The notes under the pieces: generated by a model
The model's database searches: none
What the model saw: only the letters and a program-made list of their open reading frames with translations
Told to the model about the DNA's origin: nothing
Source of the DNA: Flavobacterium hydatis
Lineage (GTDB): Bacteria; Bacteroidota; Bacteroidia; Flavobacteriales; Flavobacteriaceae
Length of the DNA: 64,000 bases
NCBI RefSeq assembly: GCF_000737695.1
Contig: NZ_JPRM01000014.1
Coordinates: 62,001-126,000, forward strand
Reading direction: 5' to 3'
Made by a program: the position numbers and the translations under genes
Part shown: positions 17,558 to 26,383 of the stretch, piece after piece
How the letters are laid out: every line of letters starts with the position of its first letter
Position numbering within the stretch: the stretch's first letter is position 1

Positions 17558-17584
17558 GACACAAATAAAAGAAATAACCAAAAA

Positions 17585-17662
17585 TGGAACGCCCCGGAAC
17601 GCCAGCGGAACACCGGAGCGCCTGTTTTTACAGGCCATACGATACTGGCGTTCCGTGTTCCA
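17585..17662. repeat. GGAAC iterons in a nested inverted repeat
   Basis: GGAAC occurs at 17586, 17596 and 17607, nearly one helical turn apart, and in inverted form (GTTCC) at 17650 and 17657. The outer arms CGGAACGCCAG (17595-17605) and CTGGCGTTCCG (17645-17655) pair, and an inner hairpin GCCTG-CAGGC lies at 17620-17635. It sits 54 bp before the first tyrosine-recombinase gene. It could be a recombinase binding or attachment site, or an autoregulatory operator. Confidence 0.6.
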
Positions 17663-17716
17663 AGGAGTGCGCAAGCGAAAGGTTTTAATTATAACAATTA
17701 AAGAACACTAAAAAAG

Positions 17717-18634
17717 ATGAAAAACAGGATACAAAATAAAGAATTCCGCAGGCTCTTGGATGCCTTTGAGAGTTTTATAAAGGTCAGGAATTACAAAACT
17801 GGAAACAGTAGAATGTACCAGAATACCCTGATAGAATTCTTGGTATGGCTGGAAGAATCGGGAATCAGCAGGATTCAGGAGCTCACTTCGAAAGAATCAA
17901 TTAAATACTTTGAGTACCTGATTGCAAGGCCAAAGCTCAGGGGCGAAGGAACGCTGTCACAGAAAAGCATCAAGTTTCATCTTTTCGTACAGGGACTGTT
18001 CCTTTTAAACCTGATGGAAAACAAGGAAATTGAGAACGGCTATTACATACCCAGCTATGAGGGAGGCAGTGAAAAATCCAGAAATACGCTCAGTGTTGAA
18101 GAAATAAAAAGCTTGTATAAAAATGCAGAGAATGAACTTGAACGGGCTTTGCTCTCTGTCGCTTACGGATGCGGGCTCAGGCGTTCTGAAATCAGTGCGT
18201 TGGATTTAAAGGATGTAAAGCTGGCTACGGGAATGGTTGTTGTCAGAAGCGGAAAAAACAGCAAAAGACGTGAAGTTCCCATGAGCGACACGGTTATGGG
18301 ATACTTAAAAAAGTACATTCAGGAAGAGCGCAGTCAAAGGCTTGCGGGAAAAAACCAGACCGAAGAAGCCTTTTTTATTAATTCCAAAGGCAGGCGCAGT
18401 ACGGGGGAAAACCTGAATGATATACTGAAAAAAATGATTGAGCAGACTAAAGATTTCCAGCTTATCCAAAAGGATATTACGCTCCACTGCCTCAGGCACA
18501 GCATTGCAAATCATCTGGCGGAGAATAATGCAGGTATTGATTTTATAAGAAGGTTTCTAGGGCATTCCGATATCAATACAACCTATATCTACGCTCTTAA
18601 AAATAAGAAACGAAAACCGATCGTAACCTTTTAA
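17717..18634 (+). CDS. Tyrosine recombinase, catalytically complete
   Basis: A 305-residue integrase-type protein. The N-terminal SAM-like domain (residues 1-110) binds the core site; the catalytic domain follows. The catalytic set is visible: Arg in GCGLRRSE (about R155), a Lys in the beta hairpin (SGKNSKRRE), HCLRHS (His, Arg), LGHSDINTTYIY (His, then the nucleophilic Tyr). It should cut and rejoin DNA through a 3'-phosphotyrosine link, driving integration and excision. It lies 10 bp upstream of a second recombinase gene, after a strong inverted repeat. Confidence 0.9.
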   Translation: MKNRIQNKEFRRLLDAFESFIKVRNYKTGNSRMYQNTLIEFLVWLEESGISRIQELTSKESIKYFEYLIARPKLRGEGTLSQKSIKFHLFVQGLFLLNLMENKEIENGYYIPSYEGGSEKSRNTLSVEEIKSLYKNAENELERALLSVAYGCGLRRSEISALDLKDVKLATGMVVVRSGKNSKRREVPMSDTVMGYLKKYIQEERSQRLAGKNQTEEAFFINSKGRRSTGENLNDILKKMIEQTKDFQLIQKDITLHCLRHSIANHLAENNAGIDFIRRFLGHSDINTTYIYALKNKKRKPIVTF

Positions 18635-18644
18635 ATAATCAGCT

Positions 18645-19514
18645 ATGCCAAAACAGACACTAGAGCAGTTCCTGCTCCAAAGTTATAGCCCACAGACCGT
18701 ATCAAGCTATTTGTTTGCCATCAATCACTTTTTAAAATTGAATCCAAAAGCCAAGCGATACAAATACGGGAATATCGTCAAGTATATGGAAGAAATAAGT
18801 GCAAGGCAGTCCAACAGCAAATATCGTGTTGTCATTTTATCGGCAATCAAAAAGTATTATGATTATCTAGTCATGAGCGGGTACAGGAATGACCATCCGT
18901 GCAAACGCCTGAATATAAAAGTAAACTGCAATCAGGCGATACAGGTACAGGATCTGTTCAGCAGTCCGGAACTGCAACTGCTCCTGGAGCGTGAGAACCG
19001 TTACAAGCATTTGGATATCAGGAATAAGATGTTGCTGTCCCTTCTGATCTATCAGGGACTGACAAGCGATGAAATTATAAGGCTTACTGTAAAGGATATT
19101 GATTTGGATAATGGGACTGTTTATATCAAGGCTTCCAAAAACCTCAATAAGCGGACAATGAACCTAGTGCCAAGGCAGATGATTCTGTTTTTCAATTACC
19201 TGCAGGAAACCCGATTGGAAATGCTTCGCTGTAAAACCGAAAAACTAATTATTACAAAGCTTGGCAAGCCTATCTCGGTCGATAGCATTCATGCAATGAT
19301 TACCCCTTTAAAGGGATTGTTCCCGGATCGGAAACTCAATCCGCAGACCATCAGAATGAGTGTGATCTGCAACTGGCTCAATGAGAAAAATATTTCTTTG
19401 GAAAAGGCTCAGGAACTGGCGGGGCATAAATGGCCGGGAACTACGGAAAAATATATCAAAGTAAACAGCTCACATCAGAGAGAAATTATAAACAGATATT
19501 TTCCCAGTTTATGA
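18645..19514 (+). CDS. Tyrosine-recombinase paralogue with degenerate active site
   Basis: A 289-residue protein of the same fold. The first catalytic Arg is replaced (GLTSDEI in place of GLRxxE), and the HxxR box reads QTIRM, so His is lost while Arg remains. LAGHKWPGTTEKY keeps the His and the Tyr. It is therefore unlikely to cut efficiently on its own and may act as a partner or directionality subunit with the complete recombinase upstream, which is 10 bp away. Paired recombinases of this sort occur in other Bacteroidota elements. It ends the mobilizable element. Confidence 0.8.
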   Translation: MPKQTLEQFLLQSYSPQTVSSYLFAINHFLKLNPKAKRYKYGNIVKYMEEISARQSNSKYRVVILSAIKKYYDYLVMSGYRNDHPCKRLNIKVNCNQAIQVQDLFSSPELQLLLERENRYKHLDIRNKMLLSLLIYQGLTSDEIIRLTVKDIDLDNGTVYIKASKNLNKRTMNLVPRQMILFFNYLQETRLEMLRCKTEKLIITKLGKPISVDSIHAMITPLKGLFPDRKLNPQTIRMSVICNWLNEKNISLEKAQELAGHKWPGTTEKYIKVNSSHQREIINRYFPSL

Positions 19515-19563
19515 TGCCAAGTGTTAAAGTTTATTAATGGCATATTATATGCTATTAATTTTT

Positions 19564-19593
19564 AGTACATTTGAACGTACAAAATAACGTACT
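19564..19593 (+). promoter_or_regulatory. Operator and promoter of the YefM/YoeB operon
   Basis: AGTAC at 19564 and GTACT at 19589 are inverted around an internal ACGTAC. YefM-type antitoxins bind paired TGTACA-like sites at their own promoter. TACATTTG at 19566-19573 matches the Bacteroidota -7 box TAnnTTTG and overlaps the operator, so binding would block transcription. No clear -33 box was found. Confidence 0.5.
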
Positions 19594-19610
19594 ACATAAA
19601 AAAGAGTATT

Positions 19611-19877
19611 ATGAAAGCAGTTACTATTTCAACACTTAGAAAAAACATTAAAGGATACTTCGATGAAGTGTCAGATTCATCAGAAATTATTATCGTTCCA
19701 AGAAACGATGAAGATGACGCAGTAGTGATTATTTCAATTAAAGAATATAATTCAATGAATGAGACACAGCATTTATTATCTACTAAAGCGAACAGAACCA
19801 GACTGGCCAAATCGATTCAGCAGGTCGAAAAAGGCGAATTGAAGACTTTCGATTTAGACCAACTAGAACCTGCTTAA
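19611..19877 (+). CDS. yefM: YefM/Phd-family antitoxin
   Basis: An 88-residue protein. [25 protein letters not shown] and [18 protein letters not shown] give the Phd/YefM DNA-binding fold with the VVIIS strand. The C-terminal half ([20 protein letters not shown]) is the toxin-wrapping tail. It neutralises the downstream toxin and, with it, represses the operon. It ends 1 bp before the toxin start, the usual tight toxin-antitoxin spacing. It lies between the mobilizable element and the RHS region and may stabilise either. Confidence 0.9.
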   Translation: MKAVTISTLRKNIKGYFDEVSDSSEIIIVPRNDEDDAVVIISIKEYNSMNETQHLLSTKANRTRLAKSIQQVEKGELKTFDLDQLEPA

Positions 19878-19878
19878 A

Positions 19879-20154
19879 ATGGATTTTAGTTTTACGACAG
19901 AAGGCTGGGAAGATTTCGAATATTGGATGGATACCGATCCTGATACAGCTGTCAAGATTAGGAAACTGCTTAAAGCGGTCAGACAAGATCCATTTAAAGG
20001 AATCGGAAAACCCGAACCATTGAAACATGATTTAAAAGGTTACTGGTCAAGGAGAATTACAGGCGAGCATAGATTGGTTTATAAAGTGTCCGGTACAAAA
20101 GGTGTCGACCAGAAATGCACTATCATTCAGTGCAGATTTCATTACGATGACTAA
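19879..20154 (+). CDS. yoeB: YoeB/Txe-family mRNA interferase toxin
   Basis: A 91-residue protein matching the RelE-superfamily toxin YoeB: FTTEGWEDFEYW near the start, RKLLKAVRQDPFKGIGKPEPLKH in the middle, RRITGEHRLVYKV and a C-terminal RFHYDD. YoeB cleaves mRNA at the ribosome A site using Glu, Arg and the terminal His/Tyr pair, all of which have counterparts here. It is translationally coupled to the antitoxin. It looks intact. Confidence 0.9.
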   Translation: MDFSFTTEGWEDFEYWMDTDPDTAVKIRKLLKAVRQDPFKGIGKPEPLKHDLKGYWSRRITGEHRLVYKVSGTKGVDQKCTIIQCRFHYDD

Positions 20155-20166
20155 TAAATAAAAAAC

Positions 20167-20322
20167 ATGGGGGAACATACAACTACACCGACTCAGAAGA
20201 AGATTATAGAGGCAATGGATAAAGTTTCTGAAAATTTAATTGAGTTTAAAAAGAAAAACAACAGCGATCTTGTTGTTATGAAGGAAGGAAAAATAGTTAG
20301 AATAAAACCAACTTCCTTATAG
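20167..20322 (+). CDS. Small hypothetical protein after the toxin gene
   Basis: A 51-codon frame (MGEHTTTPTQKKIIEAMDKVSENL...VRIKPTSL) begins 12 bp after the toxin stop and ends 23 bp before a terminator, so it is probably the third gene of the toxin-antitoxin operon. The product is helical and basic. Its role is unknown. A short ORF alone is weak evidence, but its position makes it credible. Confidence 0.55.
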   Translation: MGEHTTTPTQKKIIEAMDKVSENLIEFKKKNNSDLVVMKEGKIVRIKPTSL

Positions 20323-20344
20323 GTTACTAAATTTTAACTACCTA

Positions 20345-20371
20345 AAGCTCTCAGAAATGAGGGCTTTTTTA
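20345..20371 (+). terminator. Intrinsic terminator after the toxin-antitoxin operon
   Basis: AAGCTCTCA, loop GAAA, TGAGGGCTT (one G-U pair) and six T form a standard terminator 23 bp after the small third gene. Confidence 0.8.
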
Positions 20372-20479
20372 TTGCCATAAATGAAAATTTATTAGGAAAA
20401 TAACTGAACTAAATCTACTTTCGTAGTATAGAAAAAAATGTAGCCGGACGTTCTTTATATAGAAAATTTTTACAAAGGG

Positions 20480-21328
20480 GTGTCTTGTATAAAAAAGTTT
20501 ACAGAACCCTATAAGTATAAGTACAACGGAAAGGAGCTACAAGACGAGCTGGGGCTTAACATGTACGACTATCAAGCCAGAAACTATGACCCCGCTCTTG
20601 GCAAATGGATGAATATTGACCCAAAAGCTTTTAAATATCCCGATGTATCGCCATATGTTTATTGCATTGATAATCCTTTAGTCTTTACAGACCCAACAGG
20701 TATGGAAATTGATGTTTCGTTTATTTATGAAAAAAATAAGAAAGGACAATATATTAATCCTGGATTAGTAAAGGCATTTGAATTTTTTGCAAAATCAAAA
20801 CAAGGAATTGCTTTTCTAGGTAATTTTGCTAAGGCTGGACAAGTTATAGCAGGACATAAATATGAATCTAGCGGTAAATTTGATAAGAATAATACAGATT
20901 TAAATTTTGTTGAAAATAAAAGCAATAACAATGCTCAAACTGGTTCTGAACTCAAAAAAGGACGCATGGAAATTTCGATTCAGGTAAGTGGTGGAGCGGA
21001 TGGAAATGACAGATTGGAAGGATTGATTGATGATATTGGACATGAATCATTTATCCACGCTGAAAATATAGCTGAAGATTATTATGATGATAAAAAGATA
21101 AATTATTCTAAAATAGACAAGGATATCAGGGATTGGATAGATGATGCTGTGAAAAATGGTTCATATCCTAAAAAATGGGCAGAAAATTTAATGCAACATC
21201 GTCAGGCAAAAACGCACAGTACTTTAGAAATAAAATTATTGCCAATATTGAAAGATTATTATAAGAAAAATAAAATTCCAAAAACCGCCCAAGAAATAAA
21301 GGCTGAAATGAATTATTATAGAGAATAA
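20480..21328 (+). pseudogene. Orphan RHS C-terminal tail with HExxxH toxin domain
   Basis: The frame has no plausible start and opens inside an RHS protein. Residues 12-75 are the conserved RHS core end: YNGKELQDELGLNMYDYQARNY, GKWMNIDP, PYVYCIDNPLVFTDPTGM. The variable tail follows. It contains HESFIH (residues 188-193), an HExxxH motif of the kind seen in metallopeptidase-like toxins, in a helical context. The N-terminal shell needed for delivery is absent. It therefore looks like a displaced C-terminal cassette, usable only by recombination with a full RHS gene. A small lipoprotein gene follows after 14 bp. Confidence 0.75.
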
Positions 21329-21342
21329 CTTAACTTATTATT

Positions 21343-21870
21343 ATGAAATTTAAAAAAAAACATTTCTTTTTGTTTTTTGTACTTATAAATTTATTTATTA
21401 GTTGTGAAAAAAATCAAACAAAAAAACAAAAAATAGCTTATTATATTGATTTATCAGTACAACAAAAAAGTACAATTAGTTCATTTAAAATTGAACCCAA
21501 TGGAAAAGGTATTGTATTAATTAATGGGATGTCGGGAATTGACTCAATCTATCAAGTCCAATTTAATAAAAAGGAAATTGATAATATAACAAAAAAAATA
21601 AATGAACTTTCATTAACAAAATGTGATACTATTGATAAAAACTATAGTGACGGAATGAGATATATTATGATAATTAATGATAATAAGCAAAATAAAAAAA
21701 CTTTAATTAGTGGAACTTGTAAACAGCTAGAAACTTTAGATAATTTAGTTTTGTATATTATGAATATATATGATAAGAAAGAAAAATCATTGTTTTATGA
21801 AAGTTTAAAAATTATTACTCCACCGCCTTTTCCTGAAAATTTTAAAATGGAAAAAGACAATAAAAATTAA
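21343..21870 (+). CDS. Lipoprotein, candidate immunity to the first RHS tail
   Basis: A 175-residue protein with an N-terminal signal ending in LFISCEKN, a lipobox with Cys at about 21. The mature part is a lysine- and isoleucine-rich beta-alpha sequence with no recognised domain. Toxin-tail genes are normally followed by their own immunity gene. Location and lipoprotein export are consistent with protection at the periplasmic side. The pairing is inferred from position only. Confidence 0.6.
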   Translation: MKFKKKHFFLFFVLINLFISCEKNQTKKQKIAYYIDLSVQQKSTISSFKIEPNGKGIVLINGMSGIDSIYQVQFNKKEIDNITKKINELSLTKCDTIDKNYSDGMRYIMIINDNKQNKKTLISGTCKQLETLDNLVLYIMNIYDKKEKSLFYESLKIITPPPFPENFKMEKDNKN

Positions 21871-21916
21871 AATTCATCTTAAAAAATAAAATATTAAAAG
21901 CCATTTCATAAACGGA

Positions 21917-22384
21917 GTGGCTTTTGGTTTTTTAATGGCCGGTATAACAGATGTTGTTTCTAAAGGCGAAGACATGCAGTTTAGTACATCCGAATTAACT
22001 AACGATTCTACCTCTATCTATTATGCAAAAGAAACAAATTCGAAAACCGATGGAAATGCATATTTTACAATTGGGTCGAATAACGGAAGTACTTATACCT
22101 TGGGAATGGAAAATTCACCTGCAAGCATGAAAGAACGTACTATGACATTTAATCTAACTAGTTATTTATGGGAAGGAAAGCAGTTGACAGTTAATAACAT
22201 TCAAAATGCAGCTGCCCATGAAGGAAATGGGCATTTTAAGAATGGAGTACCTGGAGATGGCGTAGGTCATGCAGGGGCCTATCAAATGCAAATCAATCAC
22301 TCTTCTTGGAAAGGAACAACTCCGGAATGGAAAAAAGGAATACAGAAAGCATTGATTAAAGTACAAAACGGCATAATTGATTAA
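21917..22384 (+). pseudogene. Second orphan RHS-type C-terminal tail with HExxxH
   Basis: The frame starts at a GTG within what was a longer protein: in-frame codons continue upstream to a stop at 21887 and read HFINGVAFGFLMAGI, a glycine-rich hydrophobic linker like those preceding RHS toxin domains. Residues 98-106 carry AAAHEGNGH, again HExxxH, followed by a Gly/His-rich loop (GDGVGHAG). No start or shell domain is present. It is a second displaced toxin cassette, paired with the following lipoprotein gene. Confidence 0.65.
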
Positions 22385-22395
22385 AACAAAACATT

Positions 22396-22989
22396 ATGAA
22401 AAACTTAATATTAATACTTCTTTTAATTTTTATTAGTTGTAATAGAAAAAATCAGAGTGATTATAGAATATCTGCAGTTTGTGAAAAAATAATTGTCCAA
22501 GACAGTATAAATAAGATTTCTATACATTTCTTGGTAAGCTTTGATAATCCCAATGAAAAAGAAATGGTATTTTTTGCAAATTCTTACAATATAAATACTC
22601 ATCAAAAAAAATATAAATTTGCTGGAGTCTATTTACGATTTAATAATTCTAATATTTTATTAGGTCAGCCAAACTCTTCAACAGTCTTTCATATAAAACC
22701 AAAAAGTAAAATTAAAATACTCTATACTTATAGTAAACAGTATCAAAATGAGAGATTAAATATAGATAATTCCAAATCTTTTATTAAACAACTTAATGAA
22801 ATTAAACTATATTATAAATATAATAAAAAGGTAATGGACAGTATTTTATTTAGTGATGAAAATTTAAAGTCCAATGTAGCTACTTTTACTTCAAATTTTG
22901 AAATAAAGTTAAAAAACACACCAATAGAATTTAATAAACACATTACTATTGAGGACGTGAATAAATTAGGTATAGTAAAACAAAGATAA
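22396..22989 (+). CDS. Lipoprotein, candidate immunity to the second RHS tail
   Basis: A 197-residue protein with signal peptide and lipobox (LLLIFISCNRKN). The mature part is beta-rich (SIHFLVSFDNPNEKEMVFFANSY), like periplasmic binding lipoproteins. It begins 11 bp after the second tail cassette. Repetition of tail-then-lipoprotein twice in a row supports the immunity reading for both, though no family is recognised. Confidence 0.6.
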   Translation: MKNLILILLLIFISCNRKNQSDYRISAVCEKIIVQDSINKISIHFLVSFDNPNEKEMVFFANSYNINTHQKKYKFAGVYLRFNNSNILLGQPNSSTVFHIKPKSKIKILYTYSKQYQNERLNIDNSKSFIKQLNEIKLYYKYNKKVMDSILFSDENLKSNVATFTSNFEIKLKNTPIEFNKHITIEDVNKLGIVKQR

Positions 22990-23030
22990 TGTATGATGAA
23001 AAGTGTAAAAGTAAACCCTGCTCCGCAAAG

Positions 23031-23052
23031 TGTAGCTGCTGTGTAGCTGCTG
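23031..23052. repeat. 11-bp tandem duplication near the end of the RHS region
   Basis: TGTAGCTGCTG is repeated twice back to back in a GC-richer patch (about 23010-23080) without a reading frame. It may be scar sequence left by cassette recombination. Confidence 0.5.
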
Positions 23053-23109
23053 TGCGAACGTCTCCGACTTCGCGCCACAATGATAATCTACAACGAATAA
23101 AACAACCAA

Positions 23110-23136
23110 CCTCGTCAAATACTGACGAGGTTTTTT
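23110..23136 (+). terminator. Intrinsic terminator
   Basis: CCTCGTCA, loop AATAC, TGACGAGG, TTTTTT. It closes the RHS region transcript. Confidence 0.85.
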
Positions 23137-23246
23137 ATGTGTTAGATAATCCAAATCACACCCGATAAGCTTTAATTCTGAGCTTGAAAGATTGTAAGGA
23201 TATGGATTTCATAAAAGAAAGGCTGTTAACTGTGGATATCCAAATA

Positions 23247-23423
23247 TTATTTCTTAGACTCTTCCACAGAAACTTTTCTAAACTCTTTTAATAGTTTTTC
23301 AATTTCTAAAGTTGATTTACGAGCTCTAGGTCCAGCAGCTTTCACGCCTTTCTCGATTAGTGATTCTGATTCTGTTTTAAAAGTTTCGAATTCCGCATTG
23401 ATTTTTGATACTAGATCTTTCAT
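23247..23423 (-). CDS. Histone H1-like DNA-binding protein
   Basis: A 58-residue frame: MKDLVSKINAEFETFKTE, then AAGPRARKSTLEIEKLLKEFRKVSVEESKK. I recognise it as the very short histone H1-like protein of flavobacteria, a basic helical nucleoid protein. It is typically a single-copy chromosomal gene, so it marks chromosome between the two mobile regions. An expected ATG and a preceding AT-rich leader are present. Confidence 0.85.
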   Translation of the reverse strand: MKDLVSKINAEFETFKTESESLIEKGVKAAGPRARKSTLEIEKLLKEFRKVSVEESKK

Positions 23424-23495
23424 GATTTTATTTTTAATTTAAGAACCCAAAAATATTCTTTTTGTTCTTAATGCATAAATGATATGCAATTAATT

Positions 23496-25175
23496 TTACA
23501 ATTGCTGTTTCTCCAATTCTCTAATAAAAAAGGTAGGGGAGATTTCAACTCTTAGTTGAAAGGCATTTGTAAAGCGTTGTGTTGAACTAAAACCAGCTTC
23601 TTCAGCTAATGCCGCATTACTAAACTTTCGGATGATTCTGTTAGTTTTCATCAGTTCAACCAAATAGTCAATTTTTAAATCATTGATATATTCCACAAAC
23701 TTTTTGCCTCTATAATGATAAACTATTTGTGAAAGATACTTGGTGTTAGAGTCAAAGGCAGCAGATAGTTTTACCAATGTCCAGTCTTGTTCTAGAAATT
23801 TCTTGCCTTGTTCAAATTTTTCTAATTGCTTAAGTATTCCAGCTACAGTATCAGGATTGATGTTTAGTTCACTTTCTGGTATTTTTTTTAATCTTATTTC
23901 ATCTTTACTATTTTCGCTTTTAAACATTAGTTCGGCAAATTTTTTCCTATAGTTTTTTTTATTTCTGATGTTTCTGTATCCTAAATAAGAGGAGGAAAGA
24001 ATAAGAAGCCCAATAACAGAAATAAAAATTAGCTCTGTAGTTTTTTTTCTGTTAAAGGAGTTTTCTAGTTTCATCTTTTCTGCTAGTAACTTTTTAGTAT
24101 CATATTCTTTATGCACTTTTGCTGTGAGATATTTATAGGTACTATTTGAAATGCTATCGACTTTTAGTAACTTATTGATATAATATAATTCTTTTTCTGG
24201 GGTATTCTTAGCATCATAATAATCTATGAGTAACTCATACATTTCGCGAAGATCAGGACGAATATATTTTTTAAGATCAAACATTTTGTCAACTTTTTCA
24301 AAGTAGTGTGATGCTTCCTTTTTTCTTTGCAATTCCCAAAGGCTTTTGCCGATATAAAAATAACCAATAGTTTCGTTTGCAAAATCGTTATTACGACGAA
24401 TAGCAGGTAGTGTTCTTTGAATGGTTTTTATTGCCAATCTATAATTTTTTTTGCCATATTGATTGACTCCTTCTGAATGGATAAAATAAGATTCTATCTC
24501 TCTGTTATTAAGTCTTTTTCCTTCTGCTAGTCCTGTTTCGTTTATATCACTACATAAGCCATAATTACCCAATCTATTGTGTGCTAACCCTAGAGAATGC
24601 AATGAATTGAGATATCCTCTAACATTATTATTTTTAAAATGATTCACGCATTTTTTAAATAATAAAATAGATTCATCATATAAACCAAGGTAATATTTGA
24701 TGAGTGCCATGTTGTATTTTACTTTGTAAATGAGATAGTCATCATTTGTTTTAGAAATAAAGTCGTTTGCAATGATGTAATTGTCTAAAGTAGCGGTGTA
24801 TTTTTTTTCCCCATAATAGACAGCTCCTTTGGAGAGATATGCTGATCCGATTAATGCGTTGTCTTTTGATTTCTTTGCAGCATCAATCATGCTTTCACTA
24901 TACATCAATTTAGATTTTTCATCGGATTGAAGAAAAATATAGTTTTTATACCCTTGTACTATCTCTTTATAATTATTTTCTGATTTAGCTTTAGCTAAGT
25001 AAGAATTAACATATACTATTGCTTTGGATGCATCTTTTTCAAAAATATCAATATGCTTATCCAGATATTCATAATCTTTATTACAAAGTGAATCTGGAAT
25101 TATTGAATTTTTTTGTTGGGCAACGAGAAGTTGTGTTGCCCCTAATAGTAGCAAAATAAAGTAGGTAGAAGTCAT
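23496..25175 (-). CDS. TPR-containing membrane AraC-family regulator
   Basis: A 559-residue protein. A signal-like N-terminus (MTSTYFILLLLGATQLLVAQQ) precedes a helical array with TPR-like repeats (residues 40-370), one transmembrane segment near 375-400 (TELIFISVIGLLILSSSYL) and a C-terminal AraC helix-turn-helix (residues 455-555). This layout, external TPR sensor joined through the membrane to a cytoplasmic AraC domain, is common in flavobacteria. The signal sensed is unknown. It faces away from the lipoprotein gene at 25522. Confidence 0.85.
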   Translation of the reverse strand: MTSTYFILLLLGATQLLVAQQKNSIIPDSLCNKDYEYLDKHIDIFEKDASKAIVYVNSYLAKAKSENNYKEIVQGYKNYIFLQSDEKSKLMYSESMIDAAKKSKDNALIGSAYLSKGAVYYGEKKYTATLDNYIIANDFISKTNDDYLIYKVKYNMALIKYYLGLYDESILLFKKCVNHFKNNNVRGYLNSLHSLGLAHNRLGNYGLCSDINETGLAEGKRLNNREIESYFIHSEGVNQYGKKNYRLAIKTIQRTLPAIRRNNDFANETIGYFYIGKSLWELQRKKEASHYFEKVDKMFDLKKYIRPDLREMYELLIDYYDAKNTPEKELYYINKLLKVDSISNSTYKYLTAKVHKEYDTKKLLAEKMKLENSFNRKKTTELIFISVIGLLILSSSYLGYRNIRNKKNYRKKFAELMFKSENSKDEIRLKKIPESELNINPDTVAGILKQLEKFEQGKKFLEQDWTLVKLSAAFDSNTKYLSQIVYHYRGKKFVEYINDLKIDYLVELMKTNRIIRKFSNAALAEEAGFSSTQRFTNAFQLRVEISPTFFIRELEKQQL

Positions 25176-25374
25176 AGTATATCTATTTAGAATGGGGATT
25201 ACTCTATAAGTAATGAAATCCCACTAGCTTTCGATACTTTGGCTTAGGGATATTTGTCGTATTTGTACTTCAAAAATAATATAAACGATTGACATATAGT
25301 GAATTGTTGAGAAAATGTAGTATGGATTTCGTGGAAATACACACACCAATTCATGGAAACACACAATGAATGTG

Positions 25375-25405
25375 TTGCAGAGTATATTATCTCCATTTAG
25401 TTTTG
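25375..25405 (+). promoter_or_regulatory. Probable Bacteroidota promoter of the lipoprotein gene
   Basis: TTG at 25375-25377, a 20-bp spacer and TAGTTTTG at 25398-25405 match the -33/-7 consensus (TTG-N19/20-TAnnTTTG). The box is about 117 bp before the ATG at 25522. Confidence 0.45.
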
Positions 25406-25521
25406 TTTCGAATTCACAAGCAAAAATTAAGGCATCGTGCCAAATTAAAGTTCAGCTTACCCGGGTGAAATGAATAGAGCAAACCAAAATTGCTTAATAA
25501 TATTTTAACACACCAAGAATT

Positions 25522-26238
25522 ATGAAAAAGACTTTATTATTTATTTTAGTTTTTCCGTTATTAATCATATCATGTACTACGGAAGAAAATGTTTCAGAGG
25601 AGTTGAAAAATAAAACAGCTAAGATGCTGAAGATTAAAAAGATTCTATTACAGCCCGCAAACACTGCAAATCCTTATGATGATATAGGAAAGCAACATAA
25701 CGACGTGCTCGAGATCTATTTAGCGACTTATCCACCCACTGACTCAACTGGAACTATTATGTCACAAGTTCAATTAATCACGTTGAGCAATACTTTTAGT
25801 ATTAAGCAGGATTGTAATTCACCTTATGCACTTGAAGCCATAAGCGCCATTCTTGCTAATCCTCAAAATTATGTCACCTCCACAATTGAAAATTCTACAT
25901 TGACTACTCCAGCAAAAACTAGTCTTTCAGATTTTATTAACTCTTGGCCAACTTTACAAACACAGGATTTTGAGTCTATTTACCAATTTATAATCACATT
26001 TGAATCTGGAATTCTTACGAACAGTTTATTAACCAGCGAGGATAAGAGAATTATATTGACAGCATCAACCATAGCCCGTTACTCATTTTATTACAAGGAA
26101 TGTAAAGATAGAGATTGGGATACTACAGTAGGTAATAGTGTAGGTGGAATTGTTGGAGCGCTTAATGATTCTTTATCACCTGTGACAATGGCATTAGTAA
26201 CTGGTATTGCCCAATATAATTTAAACGTTCATAGGTAA
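25522..26238 (+). CDS. Hypothetical lipoprotein
   Basis: A 238-residue protein with a signal peptide and lipobox (VFPLLIISCTTEEN). The mature protein is acidic and polar, with a helical segment DIGKQHNDVLEIYLATYPP and a glycine/alanine-rich C-terminal stretch (VGNSVGGIVGALNDSLSP). No family is recognised. It lies between the TPR/AraC gene and the AraC regulator on the plus strand, preceded by a promoter-like sequence. It may belong to the regulon of either, but nothing shows this directly. Confidence 0.65.
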   Translation: MKKTLLFILVFPLLIISCTTEENVSEELKNKTAKMLKIKKILLQPANTANPYDDIGKQHNDVLEIYLATYPPTDSTGTIMSQVQLITLSNTFSIKQDCNSPYALEAISAILANPQNYVTSTIENSTLTTPAKTSLSDFINSWPTLQTQDFESIYQFIITFESGILTNSLLTSEDKRIILTASTIARYSFYYKECKDRDWDTTVGNSVGGIVGALNDSLSPVTMALVTGIAQYNLNVHR

Positions 26239-26383
26239 TTTAGATTCAGAAGAACAATTATTTCATGATGATATTACGGTATTTGTATTACTATGAAATA
26301 ATTGTTTTTTCTATGAATGTCTTCCAATCAATGGAATGTAACTACAACATAAGCTTCTATTATAGCATCAAGTTTAATTAATA

